64,000 nt of DNA from Phoebastria nigripes (Eukaryota > Chordata > Aves > Procellariiformes > Diomedeidae): NCBI GenBank assembly GCA_035582835.1, contig JAYKAV010002109.1:3360930-3424929 (forward strand), written 5' to 3'. The first letter of the stretch is position 1; each line of letters opens with the position of its first letter. The notes beneath the pieces were generated by a model, which saw only the letters and a list, made by a program, of their open reading frames with translations, was not told where the DNA came from and did not search any database. The position numbers and the translations under genes are program-made. Shown here one piece after another: positions 36,865 to 48,226 of the stretch.

Positions 36865-39064
36865 AACTTTTTTCTTTTCTATGTTGGCAGTAATGCTAAT
36901 GTTTATAAAAAGAGCTTTTATATTTTAAGTAAATGAAAATGAATAAGAGAGAAACACCTTCAACAGAGAACTGCACAGAAGGAAATATTTGCCCATAAAT
37001 ATCACTGGCAACAGAATATTCTCTGCAGAAGTAACTTCATTTCTATATTCAGAAATTAAATTACTAAATTAACTTTAAAATCAAATCAGAGAAGCATAGA
37101 ATTTGTTTGTTATTCAACCTCCGGCATTGCTAGTACTGTGACAAAATACCCATTTTTAGCAGTATATTAAATTGATTAGTGCAAGTTAAGAAATAGTAGG
37201 GCTAAGGTATCTTTATGTTATTAAGTATGTGCCAACAGAAAGAAATCTCTTTTGTCAAAACACAATGCTAATATAATTTTCAATCATTTTCACAGTGCAT
37301 AGATATGTGATATTTTAATGCTGATCAGTGTGTCAGGTTATTCATGGATTTGTCTTCACCCACTAACCATCTGTCACTATGCATTAAACTAATTTGACTA
37401 TTCTTGGGATAATCACCATGCATTAAATTTTAAAACAATCATATAATTACATTCCTTGAATATAACTTACAAAATGAAATTTTTATATCATATTGATATG
37501 ACGATCTTTGACCTCAGCTGAAGATTACCAGCTTTCTCTCATGTACAGTAGAAATATGGTAAGAAAAAAACCACATCCACTGTGTAACGTTATATACCAT
37601 TTATATAAGCATGTTTATGTTTTATTTGAAATTAAGGGAATGCTAAGAATCAAGACTAAACAGGAAAAGAATCACCTGAAAACAGCATATAATATTCCAC
37701 ATGCATGATATTTTCTTTTTGTGTGCCAATTTCTAATGAAGGTTTTAATTTGTTTTGCATTAATTTCATTTTTTTATAATTTCAATTGCTGAAAGTGTAT
37801 TTTAGATAAAGAATGTATGTAAGATATTCTATGCTGTAAAGCACAATATTTGGACAGTATCTACTTTAGTGTTTGTTATGTTGTTGTTTTGCCAGTACCA
37901 GAAAATTCAGGACAGAATGAAAATTCTCTGAACATGTAGACTGATTTTCCTGATAGAATACTGTGTTTTCAGAATTCAGCAATATGCTATTTTAAAAAAT
38001 TTATAGTATTAATCCTATTGAATGCTTCTAAAGATGAAATCTCATAAGCATATTTATAAAAGGAAAAACATTTTTAACTCTAAAAATCAATTATGTTTAT
38101 ACATAGCATGCTACATTCAAATAAACTTTACTTTCTCTGCTACGAAAATTTAGACTATATTTTAACAACTTTGTGGTTTTTATTTTACATCTTTTCAAGA
38201 ATAGAAAGCACAAAAGTATCAATCTCATTTTTGTACTCTAAAAGAACAAAAGAGCCTGTCTTAGTGTCCTCACTGCATCTGGTCCACATAAACTAAAATT
38301 TACCTTCCTTCTAGCACTTCTTTTTAGATAAATTAATCGTTTTTCTTTCTTTGAGTCAAAATTAGTTACCAATACTGTCATGTCAGGATGCCCTTTCTAT
38401 GAAAGGGGCTCACACACCCCAGCCCTTGGAAACCTGGGTTGATTGCCTGCAGAGTACAGTACATTTTAAGATGATTTCTTTTGGGGCCATTACTTGAGGC
38501 TGCCCTACAATAGAAACTTATCAGTGTATCAGCTTAGAACTACCTTCATTTAGTTGTGAATTTCTAGATCTACACACAAATCTGTTGCTAGCTTGGTGGG
38601 CCAGGAAACAAACTTTATTTCATGGCTATTTTCATTTTGTATCTATTTTTATGGAGGGAACAAAAAACAACCCCACAAAAAACCTCTACCAACCCAAAAC
38701 AACATGAAAAGCCAAGCGAATGGGGAACAAACCCTAAACCAGCTAGTAGGTCACGGGTTAGAGAATTCACATCAGAGGAGGAAGGTATTTTTATTTCTTA
38801 CCCAATCAATAATCTGAAGCAAATGCAAGGGGGCTAACCACCAAGCTTGACAGTGAATCTGCATACTAAAACATTTGTGAATGTGAGGTAGATGTTAATT
38901 TTCTCTCTCTCTCCCCTGTCCTATAGGGAACCTGTCTGACCACGTACCTAGAACATCTTTTTGCAGCAGATATTAACTTTTGAACATTAATAATAAAAAT
39001 ACTAACATTTTTGCCCTATTCATTGCCATCCCTGCTTTGGTCACGCAACAGCCATGTGCAGTCT
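36865..39064. other. Non-coding stretch between the CR1 and the LTR
   Basis: AT-rich DNA that probably includes the distal KLHL4 3' UTR up to about 38145. It also contains an A/C-rich low-complexity patch at about 38656-38705. I see no gene or recognised mobile element. Confidence 0.6.
38120..38125 (+). terminator. KLHL4: Candidate poly(A) signal AATAAA for KLHL4
   Basis: This is the first canonical AATAAA after the stop codon, followed by a CT-rich stretch (CTTTACTTTCTCTGCTACG). It is about 2.4 kb from the stop. Other AATAAA hexamers at 38992 and 39719 are possible but more remote. Confidence 0.4.
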
Positions 39065-39705
39065 TGTCGTGGTTTAACCCCAGCCAGCAACTAAGCACCA
39101 CCCAGACGCTCGCTCACTCCCCCCGGTGGGATGGGGGAGTGAATCGGAAGGGTAAAAGTGAGAAAACTCATGGGTTGAGATAAAGACAGTTTAATAGGGA
39201 AAGCAAAAGCCGCACACGCAAGCGAAGCAAAACAAGGAATTCATTCACTGCTTCCCATCGGCAGGCAGGTGTTCAGCCATCTCCAGGAAAGCAGGGCTCC
39301 ATCACGCGTAACGGTTACTTGGGAAGACAAACGCCATCACGCGTAACGGTTACTTGGGAAGACAAACGCCATCACGCGTAACGGTTACTTGGGAAGACAA
39401 ACGCCATACTCCAAACATCCCCCCCTTCCTTCTTCTTCCCCCAGCTTTATATGCTGAGCATGACATCATATGGTATGGAATACCCCTTTGGCCAGTTGGG
39501 TCAGCTGTCCTGGCTATGCTCCCTCCCAGCTTCTTGTGCACCTGGCAGAGCACGGGAAGCTGAAAAGTCCTTGACTAGTAGACTACTTAGCAACAACTGA
39601 AAACATCAGTGTGTTATCAACATTCTTCTCATACTAAATCCAAAACATAGCACTATACCAACTACTAGGAAGAAAAATAACTCTATCCCAGCTGAAACCA
39701 GGACA
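39065..39705 (-). mobile_element. Solo LTR of an avian endogenous retrovirus, minus orientation
   Basis: The ends are imperfect inverted repeats: TGTCGTGGTTT at 39065 and AAACCAGGACA ending at 39705 (reverse complement TGTCCTGGTTT). The minus strand shows a TATAAAG box (plus 39445-39451), a CRE-like TGATGTCA just upstream (plus 39461-39468) and an ATTAAA poly(A) signal (plus 39190-39195), so the LTR is read right to left. The flanks AGTCT and ACTCT may be a 5-bp target duplication with one mismatch. No internal retroviral genes are present nearby, so this is a solo LTR. The family is one I associate with many neoavian genomes; I cannot give its exact name. Confidence 0.88.
39299..39403. repeat. 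Three perfect 35-bp tandem units inside the LTR
   Basis: Units at 39299-39333, 39334-39368 and 39369-39403 are identical. Each holds CATCACGCGTAACGGTTAC, with the odd-centred palindrome GTAACGGTTAC, which includes the MYB-type core TAACGG, and a CpG-containing ACGCGT. A partial fourth unit (CCAT) follows. In the LTR's own orientation they lie downstream of the TATA box, so probably in the transcribed R/leader region. Confidence 0.95.
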
Positions 39706-42700
39706 ACTCTTTTATATAAATAAAGACTTGTGTGGATCAGAGGGAGAGGGTCACTATTGCTTATCATTCAGCCTCCAAATCATGCTTTTCTCATGTTCTC
39801 CTATAACAGCACATCACTGTTTCCAGTAACGAGTATAACCTCATTTATTCTACTCTTGTTTGGAAAGCACTGATATTGAATGTCCATTTTCAAAACTCTA
39901 AAATACAAATTACACGAACAATGTGCAACTAATGTCAAGATACATGCAAGAGGCACATGGGTCTTTCTCATAGAGGCTTTGCATGGAATCTGAAGTTTGC
40001 TTGGGGTAAAAGAAGGCACACAGCCTTAAGTGAGAGAAAGCGGGCATGGGCCCTTAGCTAGTAAAGTGGTTTACAAAATATAAAGCCATATCTAAAAACC
40101 TAATCAAGTCTGCAGTAAGGAAAGAAAATGAAGACTTGAGCATAGAAGAGGTGAGGTTTGAAGAACAGAAACTGTGGGTGAGTACCTTAACGCAAACACA
40201 GAGGATCAGCCCTTGAGAGCCGCTTGCAAATGTTATGACTGCAGAGATGACATAGAATTCCCCTGCCTTTGTCTCCTCCTTCAGCTTGCAAATTTTATTC
40301 AATGCTTTATCAGTAAACAAGACATGAGACACTTAGGAAAAACACCTAGATATAAACAATCCCCTTAAACACATCTTTAAATATACTACCATTTCCATAG
40401 TTTAATAAAGTCTCAAAAAGTGTATTAGAAGAAAATTACACTTTCTGTATTTCTTTACTGTTCTCTAAAGAAATCGTGTCATGAGGTTTGCTTATTTAAA
40501 AAATAGCATAAGAAAGAAAAATTGTAGCAGTCTTTTAGCTTGCAGCATGCAGCTACATTTATCAGTTTGATAATTCAATAGCTCTTCCTACCATGAACCA
40601 CAACCACTGAGACAGAGTATGTGAATATTTGCATGTGTGTGTTATGTGATGAGATGGTCTACTAATTTCTATGGCAAAGCTGTGGTAACTCATACACTTT
40701 CCAAATTTTCAGTTTAAGGCTGTATCTTATTATAGAAACACCACAAAGATAAATACAGGTTAAGGGGAAATGGGAAAAGATGGGAAGGGTATGACGCAGA
40801 GAAAAGTCAGAGAGCAATCTGAATGTGACCTTATAAATTAAAGTGTCAGCTTGGGAAAGAATGGATTTAAAAAACACATGTGGAGAACTAATTCTGCATC
40901 TTCCTCTCCTTGAGTGAAAACTCGAACTTCAACCTCTGTCTGAAGAGGAGGTATTGAGAGGTCTGCTATTAAGGTGCCATGGAAAGCGAAAGTGATGAAA
41001 TATCTGTTTCTTTACACTGAGTACTTTTATGTGCAACCGTACAGCTGGGAATCAGGTTGTGCACAGGCTGGCGACCCTGTTTGGAGCTGTTGATGTGAAA
41101 GTTCATTTCAACTTGTAAAGAATAAGAGCAATATTACACACTCACATCTTGAATTAATTGCAAAATAATCTATTTTAGGATGAAATGATGACAAGAATTA
41201 TTACGAGATTAAAATCTTAAGTGCTAGAAAACAGCAAAATAAAATTTGAGCAGATACTTGAATTTAAGCCATAAAATGGCACAACTGAATTTTCTAGAGA
41301 AAGCAGTTCCTCAATGTTTTTAGTACTAAAGTTTGTTTTAGTTTTTTTTCTTCCATATTACTTGTACAGCAGTGAAAATTCATGTGAAAGGAAACTAGCA
41401 ATTCGCAAAAGGAAATTGGACACCTAACAGGAAGGTAGAAGAAAAGCAAACTAGAGAGAATTTGGAGATGTTTAGACATTATTAGGTGAGAGGAAACGCT
41501 AGAGAGATTCTCTGATGAGGTGTCATCCCTTCACATTTCCTCTGTTTCTCCAAACATGAGTAGGTACAATAGTTATGTGGCATCTTTGCTTATGAGGTAC
41601 CCTGACAGCTGCACACATAGCTGGCTCGCTTGCAAAGTGTGGAAGGGAGCCATCCTCTCTTATCTCTGACCTCGTACTGCTCTGCGCTTTTTATCATGAC
41701 TCTCGCTGGCAGAATGATTATTATTCGTGCTATTTCTTTTTTGCCCAAATCATTGTGTTTTCTTCCTTTTTAAGCCCTGGCCTTTAAATCACCTTTTTCC
41801 TCTTTGGACTGGGTGATAATCTCTGCATGAACTGGACCAGCAACGATATTTTATATAACGTAATGGGATGGGAAGCAGGGATACCACTTACCCCATGAAA
41901 TCAATCCTGGGAAAGACTGAAGGTTCAGCTTAACTACTATCATGTCTCTATCTACCAGTAGCAGTTTAGGCAAAGAGCATAAGAAACAACTANTCCAGAA
42001 AAATCCCCTCCATTACTTTAGCAATGTTACTTTCAGTAACGTAACTGCATTACTGGAGCGTTCATCTTCATAACACATCTACAAGGTAGGAAAGCAGTAC
42101 TATAGCTATTTACAATTGTCACAGAAAAAAAAAAAATATTTCCCTGATGCCATAGTAGAAAAAATACACTAAGGGAATGACTTAGGCCCAATTATTTCAA
42201 CACCCAAATTACTTAATAGGCTAGTCTGTTTTGGACAGTATCTCCACTAAGCCTACAAGATTCATAGAAATTCAAAGCTTATTTGAGCTACCTAGTCAAC
42301 TAGCTCATGCTGCCACCTTCTCTTTTTTCTGCCTTCTTGGTTGAGGAACTTACAAAAACAGCTTTTCTACAGTACATGCTGAATTGGTTGAAGAGCGAAA
42401 ATAAATCTTTTAACATGAAAAGAGACAATTGGTTGCACATGCCTGGAAGGAACGGGCAGGGTAATTTCCTCGAAGGGAATCAATGAAGTGTCATGTAAGG
42501 CTAATCCTATCTCTTTCTACATGTCTATTTCTGTACATGGTTATTACATGATGTAATTTTTTTGCTTCCCACCTGACCCTAGACTCATTCAGAGATGGGA
42601 TGCTAAATGCCTGCTAAATACCTGGGCTTCAGTATCTGACTCCTCAAAAGCAAAATCCTGCAATGAAATTCGCTCATTTTCTTTGACCCCGGACATCATA

Positions 42701-45700
42701 AAAATTGCATGCTGAATAAACTGCAATGAATTTATCTGTACTTTCAGCATGGGTCCTTTCCATGGGAAAATTTCATTTTATTGATTAGAATTAATTGCTG
42801 GAGAGATTAAACTGAACTTCTATAACAGTCATGACTGACATAGTATTTCTAAGAGGTTGTACGCTAAGACTACCTACAGTTGATATTCAAGCCTCACCTA
42901 TTATTCCCGATCTCCTCTTACAAGGAAAGGGGGAAATTTTATCAGAACAGAAATCCTTTCACTGCCACTTACCCTCAGAAAGATGGTCTGCTTTTTTCAC
43001 AGTAAAACTATATTCTTTTTATCTTTAAGATCTCTGCTGACCTCATCTCTTGCCAAAGGAACCTGACAACAAAATGCTACATTCAACCATTCCTACTCTT
43101 CAATAAAGCTCCGCTACATCATTCACACACAGAGTNATTAAAGGTTACACACCTTCTCTTCCTTATGCCCACATCCCTGAAGACTTTTTTTCTGCATCAC
43201 AATTCTACATACGCAAAAAGAACTTAAAACTCTGNTCTCTCGCACATGAATAATAATTTTTATGGAGTGTACAGAAGAGGAAGGCACTAACTTCACGTTA
43301 TCAAGATTTTCACAAGCCATGACTAAGAAGAAAATATATCTGCCACTTATTGCTTGGACAACTCATTTGGGAAAGACTGTCCGGGAATTATCTTTTCAAT
43401 ATGGTATTTTAAGTATAGATTAATATTTTATACTTAATAATAGAAAAGCTATATGTGAAAGTGTGTTTGCATGTTACTCCAGCAGGAAGTTTAATACAAG
43501 ACACTTTCAGTTCTGTTTGTCCTTTTTGGTGAGAGAATGAATCTGTTTTAATCAAACTCAATGTCCAAAAAAGTCTCAATTTACAGGAATTGTTAAGAAA
43601 ACACTCCAAGGTTTAGCCCAAATTATTTCTGCATTTTGGAAGTTACAAAAAGTGTTGAGGAATGGGGAGTGGATATGAAGGCTAGGGTAATTTTGGGCAA
43701 GCTCTGTGAGATGGGATACAAAACCGAAATACCGTCTAGGTGACTGTAAGAATTTTGGCTTTTCAAGGCAGGATTTCTCCATCTTATATTTACTCTTTGT
43801 TATCCCTTCTTTTGTCTGTAATTTAGGTGGCATTCCCTGATCCATTGGAGAGGCAGCCTCTCACATTCTCTTCTTTGTTAAATGTAGGCAGAAAAATATA
43901 TAGAAAAGAAAAAAAAACAACAAACCCAACCTTGGTACATAGATGAAATAATAAATCAGAGTGCCTTTGAATTTTCAGATGACACATTGACGTTCTGTTA
44001 CCAGATTATTGTTTTATCTTCTGCTCCATAGATAAACTTGGCAAAAGGAGACTGTCCCTTTCCCTGATTAAATTTCACAACAGAAGCTGAGTAAATTCCA
44101 GTAAATTACAACAACTAGTAAAAGTCACAACAATCAACAGAACACCATCTGACTTTAACTGCTGTCATCTGAAACTGAAATGTCCTCTGTTCTTCTTCCT
44201 TTGAGAGTGAAGCATCCTTCAGAACGATTATATGACTGATATATACATACATTATCAAACACACTTGTAAGCCTTTTGTCTCCAACGAGGTTTTCTCTTC
44301 TGAAATATACCTTTCTTTTGAACTTTACAATTTTGTCTGCATATTGTTTTCAGTTTTTATGTATACGAGGCCACCTGAGGTAATTTCCTTGTACGAGTTT
44401 TCTTTTTTTTTTTTTTTTTTCTTTTGGTTTTCTATAACCCCTTCAATTTGTGTGCACTTATAAAACCGCTACCCTTTGGCCAATCATTTTCAGCCTTTAA
44501 AGCATCATAAGCATCTCTCTATTCTATTGCAAAATAGATTATTACAAAAATATTGCAATATCCCTGTAATGTATTGCCAAATATATAGCCCAGAAAACAT
44601 TTTGTGATATTAAGAGCAATGCAGAAAACATGAAGAAAAATAACATAGGCAAAAATAGAGTATAATTTTTCATTTCTTGAATAAAACAGTTTTGCTAAAC
44701 CACAATCTCAACTGATCAGTGCTAGATGTCTTAGAACTGCAGAAACCAAGGATTGATTGAATAGCCTACATTCAAAGCTCACAGGAACTTTGTCAGCGTT
44801 CCTTCAATCTGTGCAGTAACATGAGATCTTTTTATCAACAGGGTCACACATACTTCATTTTCTACATCAGGTTTTCTCATTGTGAATTTCCTTAGAGTTA
44901 CTTGATGTTTGTCGGTGAACTTTTCCGTCAGGGAAGACATGAACCTCTTAAACACAGACCCACTTCTTAATAATCTGAGTCCTCTTCCTCAGCAAATTGG
45001 ATACAAGTTTGCTCATAATCTAGTGCTTGAAAAGTTAGGTATTGAATACCGAGGTTTTCTCATATTGCTTGAGTGTACAGTGAGACCATAGCTGCTCATG
45101 AATTCAGTTTAGGCTTAACAGTTTGCAATACAGGGTTTGGTCAGAAGATGGTGCTATGTGACAATTTTTAGGGAATCCTGGTTCTTATTAAGAGACTATG
45201 ACGTTACCTTATAGTAATATTTATCCTTTAAATGTAAATAAACTCTTCCCTATTTCATAATCTCAAGAGCCTACTACATTTTTTAGTGAAGCCATCTTCC
45301 GTTCCTACACTTTCACCACGTACACAAACACACACACTGCTGACCTCTTAAGAGCAATTTTGGAATCGAAGTTTAAAAGTTACAGCAAAGCACCTTTCGT
45401 AAATATTTCCAATGCAACAGTTGGTATCGCTGGCCCTGTGCCTGTCCTGTGGTTTTGGCACATTGAAAAAGTTGCTTGTTTTTTCTTTTGCTGAGCACAA
45501 ATCATGAAAACCATTTCTTTAGTTGCAAAAGCTCAACATGAAAAGCCAATGATATATGGACAGACTGAGGAAGAGAAGCCAGTATTTTCCAATTGGTCCA
45601 TTAACCCACATCAACTAGCCAGCTAGCCCACATCACCTTTCCCTGACTTAACCCGGACACATTTAAGATGCAGTCCCTGAGAGGGGTTATAACCCATACA

Positions 45701-48173
45701 TCTCTACCTTTTCTAAAAGGGACATGTTTTCTAAGCAAGACAAGTCCAAGATGTTAAGACCATAAACATAACATAAAATGTTTTTTCTTCTGTTTCCCCT
45801 TTTTCCATATTAGAAGAGTCATGAAAAGGGGACAGAGATTAATACAATGTGCTTTACGTGAAAGATACGGAAACTTCACATAATCCTAACATTTCTTTGT
45901 ATAGGGTATAAAGCAGGGCATCATCCCTCCTCTGTAGCAGTGAGCAGAGAGACTGCTTCCAGATCTGGGATGCAACTTTTCTGGGATTCTCCAACAGTCT
46001 CGTCTCATCTCGGTTCTCTGTAAAACTACCGAGCTGCAACTTGCTTTTATATATACAGATTATTTCTCCCTATCACCTAGAATTAATATACAATTCAATG
46101 ATATTACTTCTGGAATTCAGAAAGAANTTCTGAAGTACAACAAAAAAATACATCTTATGAATTATTTCTTTCAGAAAATAGAGACCAGTTTACAATCAGA
46201 TTTATACCGTTTGTAAGACAGCTCTAAATAAAAATTTAAAAAAAAAATGTTGGGGAAAGTGAAGTATAACACCACTTGAAAACTACCCTTTACTCTGCCA
46301 TACTTTAATCAAAGGGATAACTATTCATTACTGACTGACTTGCCCTGTCAATTCACAATATGTCCGAGCTCAGAGATTTTTGACTAAGCTCTATCTAGGC
46401 AAGTTAAAACACCATAAATGTATTAATAATCTGTTATGAAGCACCAGTATTATATGGCAAAGTTTGCTTTTGCTTTTTTAGGACCACCACACCCCCCAAT
46501 CCCCCCAAAAACATTGCCTCAATAATTACAACTGTGGGGCAAAAGAAACCCCAAAAGGACTTGATTTCTGAGGTACGAGTAGTAGAGATGGAAAGAGATC
46601 TAAAAATCCAAATGGATTCAATGCCTCAGCTTCCCAAAAGGCTCAGTCTCCAACTGGCCCCTTTTAAAAGCTAGTGCTAATATCTGGATGCAACTGTTTA
46701 CATTAACAGCCTCTGTCGCTGTCTTCCCCTCCCTCCCCCTGCCCTCCTCCCTCTCATCACCAACCAGGACCTTTCTTCCAATTTCTTCCAAAATTTGGAA
46801 GCATCATTTCCCTAGAGAATGGCTAGGTTATTCTACCCATTACCTACTCTTCTGTTCTCATAGACTCCTTAAAAACAAATACCCTGCCCTCAAATTCCCC
46901 AAACCTCTACATGCCATTTGCCTAGACTTTCCTACCTTTGAGTTTTTCCTTCGAAAGATTTAATTCAATAGTTAGGTGACAGTGCTTATATGTAAAATCA
47001 AGCAAGCTAAAATAATGCCAGTTGTCAAGAAAGCAGTCCAAGTAGGAACAGTTTTAATTTCAAGCATTCAAATGTAAGTTAATCTTTCTTAAAATAAAGA
47101 TAAAATCAGCACTTCTAGATGGAAAAAAAGCTTATGTGTACAGCTACTGAACAACTGATGATAATTGAAAAAACACATTCTGCCCAAGACATTTCTGATA
47201 AGAATTGATTATCAAAGACCTCATTAGTTTCTTTCACTCTACACTGTTTGTATTGAACAATAGTAAATAAAAAGTCTTGTGATGATTGTGTCTTTACAAC
47301 TTTAAGTATTACACTGATACTCAGAAAAACATGTGCTTGTCAGATTCGCAGTTGGGAAAAACAGTTTGCCATATAAAGAAAAATTCATTTTAATCACACT
47401 CAGTAATCAGATTCTTTTGTGAAAAAAAGGGCCTGCAGCTGCTAGATGGAATCAAACACACTTTAAAAATAAAGAAAAATCATTGTGGCATGTTTTTCCC
47501 AAGCAACATTGTACACTCTTCATTAACAATATTCTATAAAAATGAGAAAGATTGGAGAGAATAGGTCAGGAGCCAAAACAGACACTAAAGAGTAGGGAAA
47601 AAACCAAAAAGAAAACTAGAGGGAATAGATTAGAAGAACTCTGAGGAACCTCTCAAACTCCATTTCATCTTTTTAAGTACAATAAAATACAATATATATA
47701 TCTCATCTGATGATTTACTACACTGAAGTAAAAGGACCATGAAGCAAAACAGAAGCAATGAAGCTACAAGAGTATTCAAGAGTATTAGTTACAGAGTTTT
47801 TCCTGTTTTCTTCCTGCCAACTAAATAATTTTGTCAGATCAGAAAGCAATGTGGTGTTTGGAGTCTGTTTCACTCTATACTTGGTATCTTAGAGATGAAA
47901 ATTGTATATATATTCATATTTCAATTATCTGGCATGCAGACATAGCAATGGAGTTAAAATTCATATGAGTAAATGCCAAGAGGTTTTTATTTCATTTAGC
48001 AACAGAGGATTTAAGGGCCTTAACTGATTCTTGGTTAAAAAACAACAAAATCCAAAATGCAATAGAATTTTCTTAAATTTTAAACATCAGCCTCAGCCTC
48101 TGTGAATTTCACTTTACATATACTTTATTCGTCTGTTAGCTCCTTGTATTTGTTCTCTTTTGTTCACAGTCAA

Positions 48174-48176
<3 letters not shown>
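39706..48176. other. Intergenic AT-rich stretch, no gene seen
   Basis: Contains only short chance open frames without domains or splice support. It has a T18 run (44403-44420) and an A/C-rich patch (about 43906-43930). No RNA gene or intact mobile element is recognised. Confidence 0.7.
44403..44420. repeat. T18 homopolymer
   Basis: An uninterrupted run of 18 T in intergenic DNA. Confidence 0.85.

Positions 48177-48226
<50 letters not shown>
48177..48226. repeat. T50 homopolymer
   Basis: Fifty consecutive T bases, by far the longest homopolymer here. No poly(A)-signal complement lies just downstream and I recognise no transcript-derived sequence next to it, so a retrocopy is not supported. 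The length could be affected by sequencing or assembly error. Confidence 0.9.

Larger units (their letters stand above)
35730..38145 (+). other. KLHL4: Candidate KLHL4 3' UTR, interrupted by a CR1
   Basis: AT-rich sequence follows the stop. No canonical AATAAA occurs before the CR1 at 36062. ATTAAA variants occur afterwards (for example 37055-37060), and the first AATAAA is at 38120-38125. The extent is therefore an inference: the UTR may end earlier at a variant signal or extend to about 38145. Confidence 0.45.

Noticed and set aside
39065..39705. Full endogenous provirus
   Set aside because: No second LTR or retroviral coding sequence was seen on either side, so it is called a solo LTR.
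42257..42330. Possible ancient CR1 or LINE trace (TTCATAGAAATTCAAAGC and CTAGTCAAC)
   Set aside because: Too few aligned bases to separate from chance by eye.
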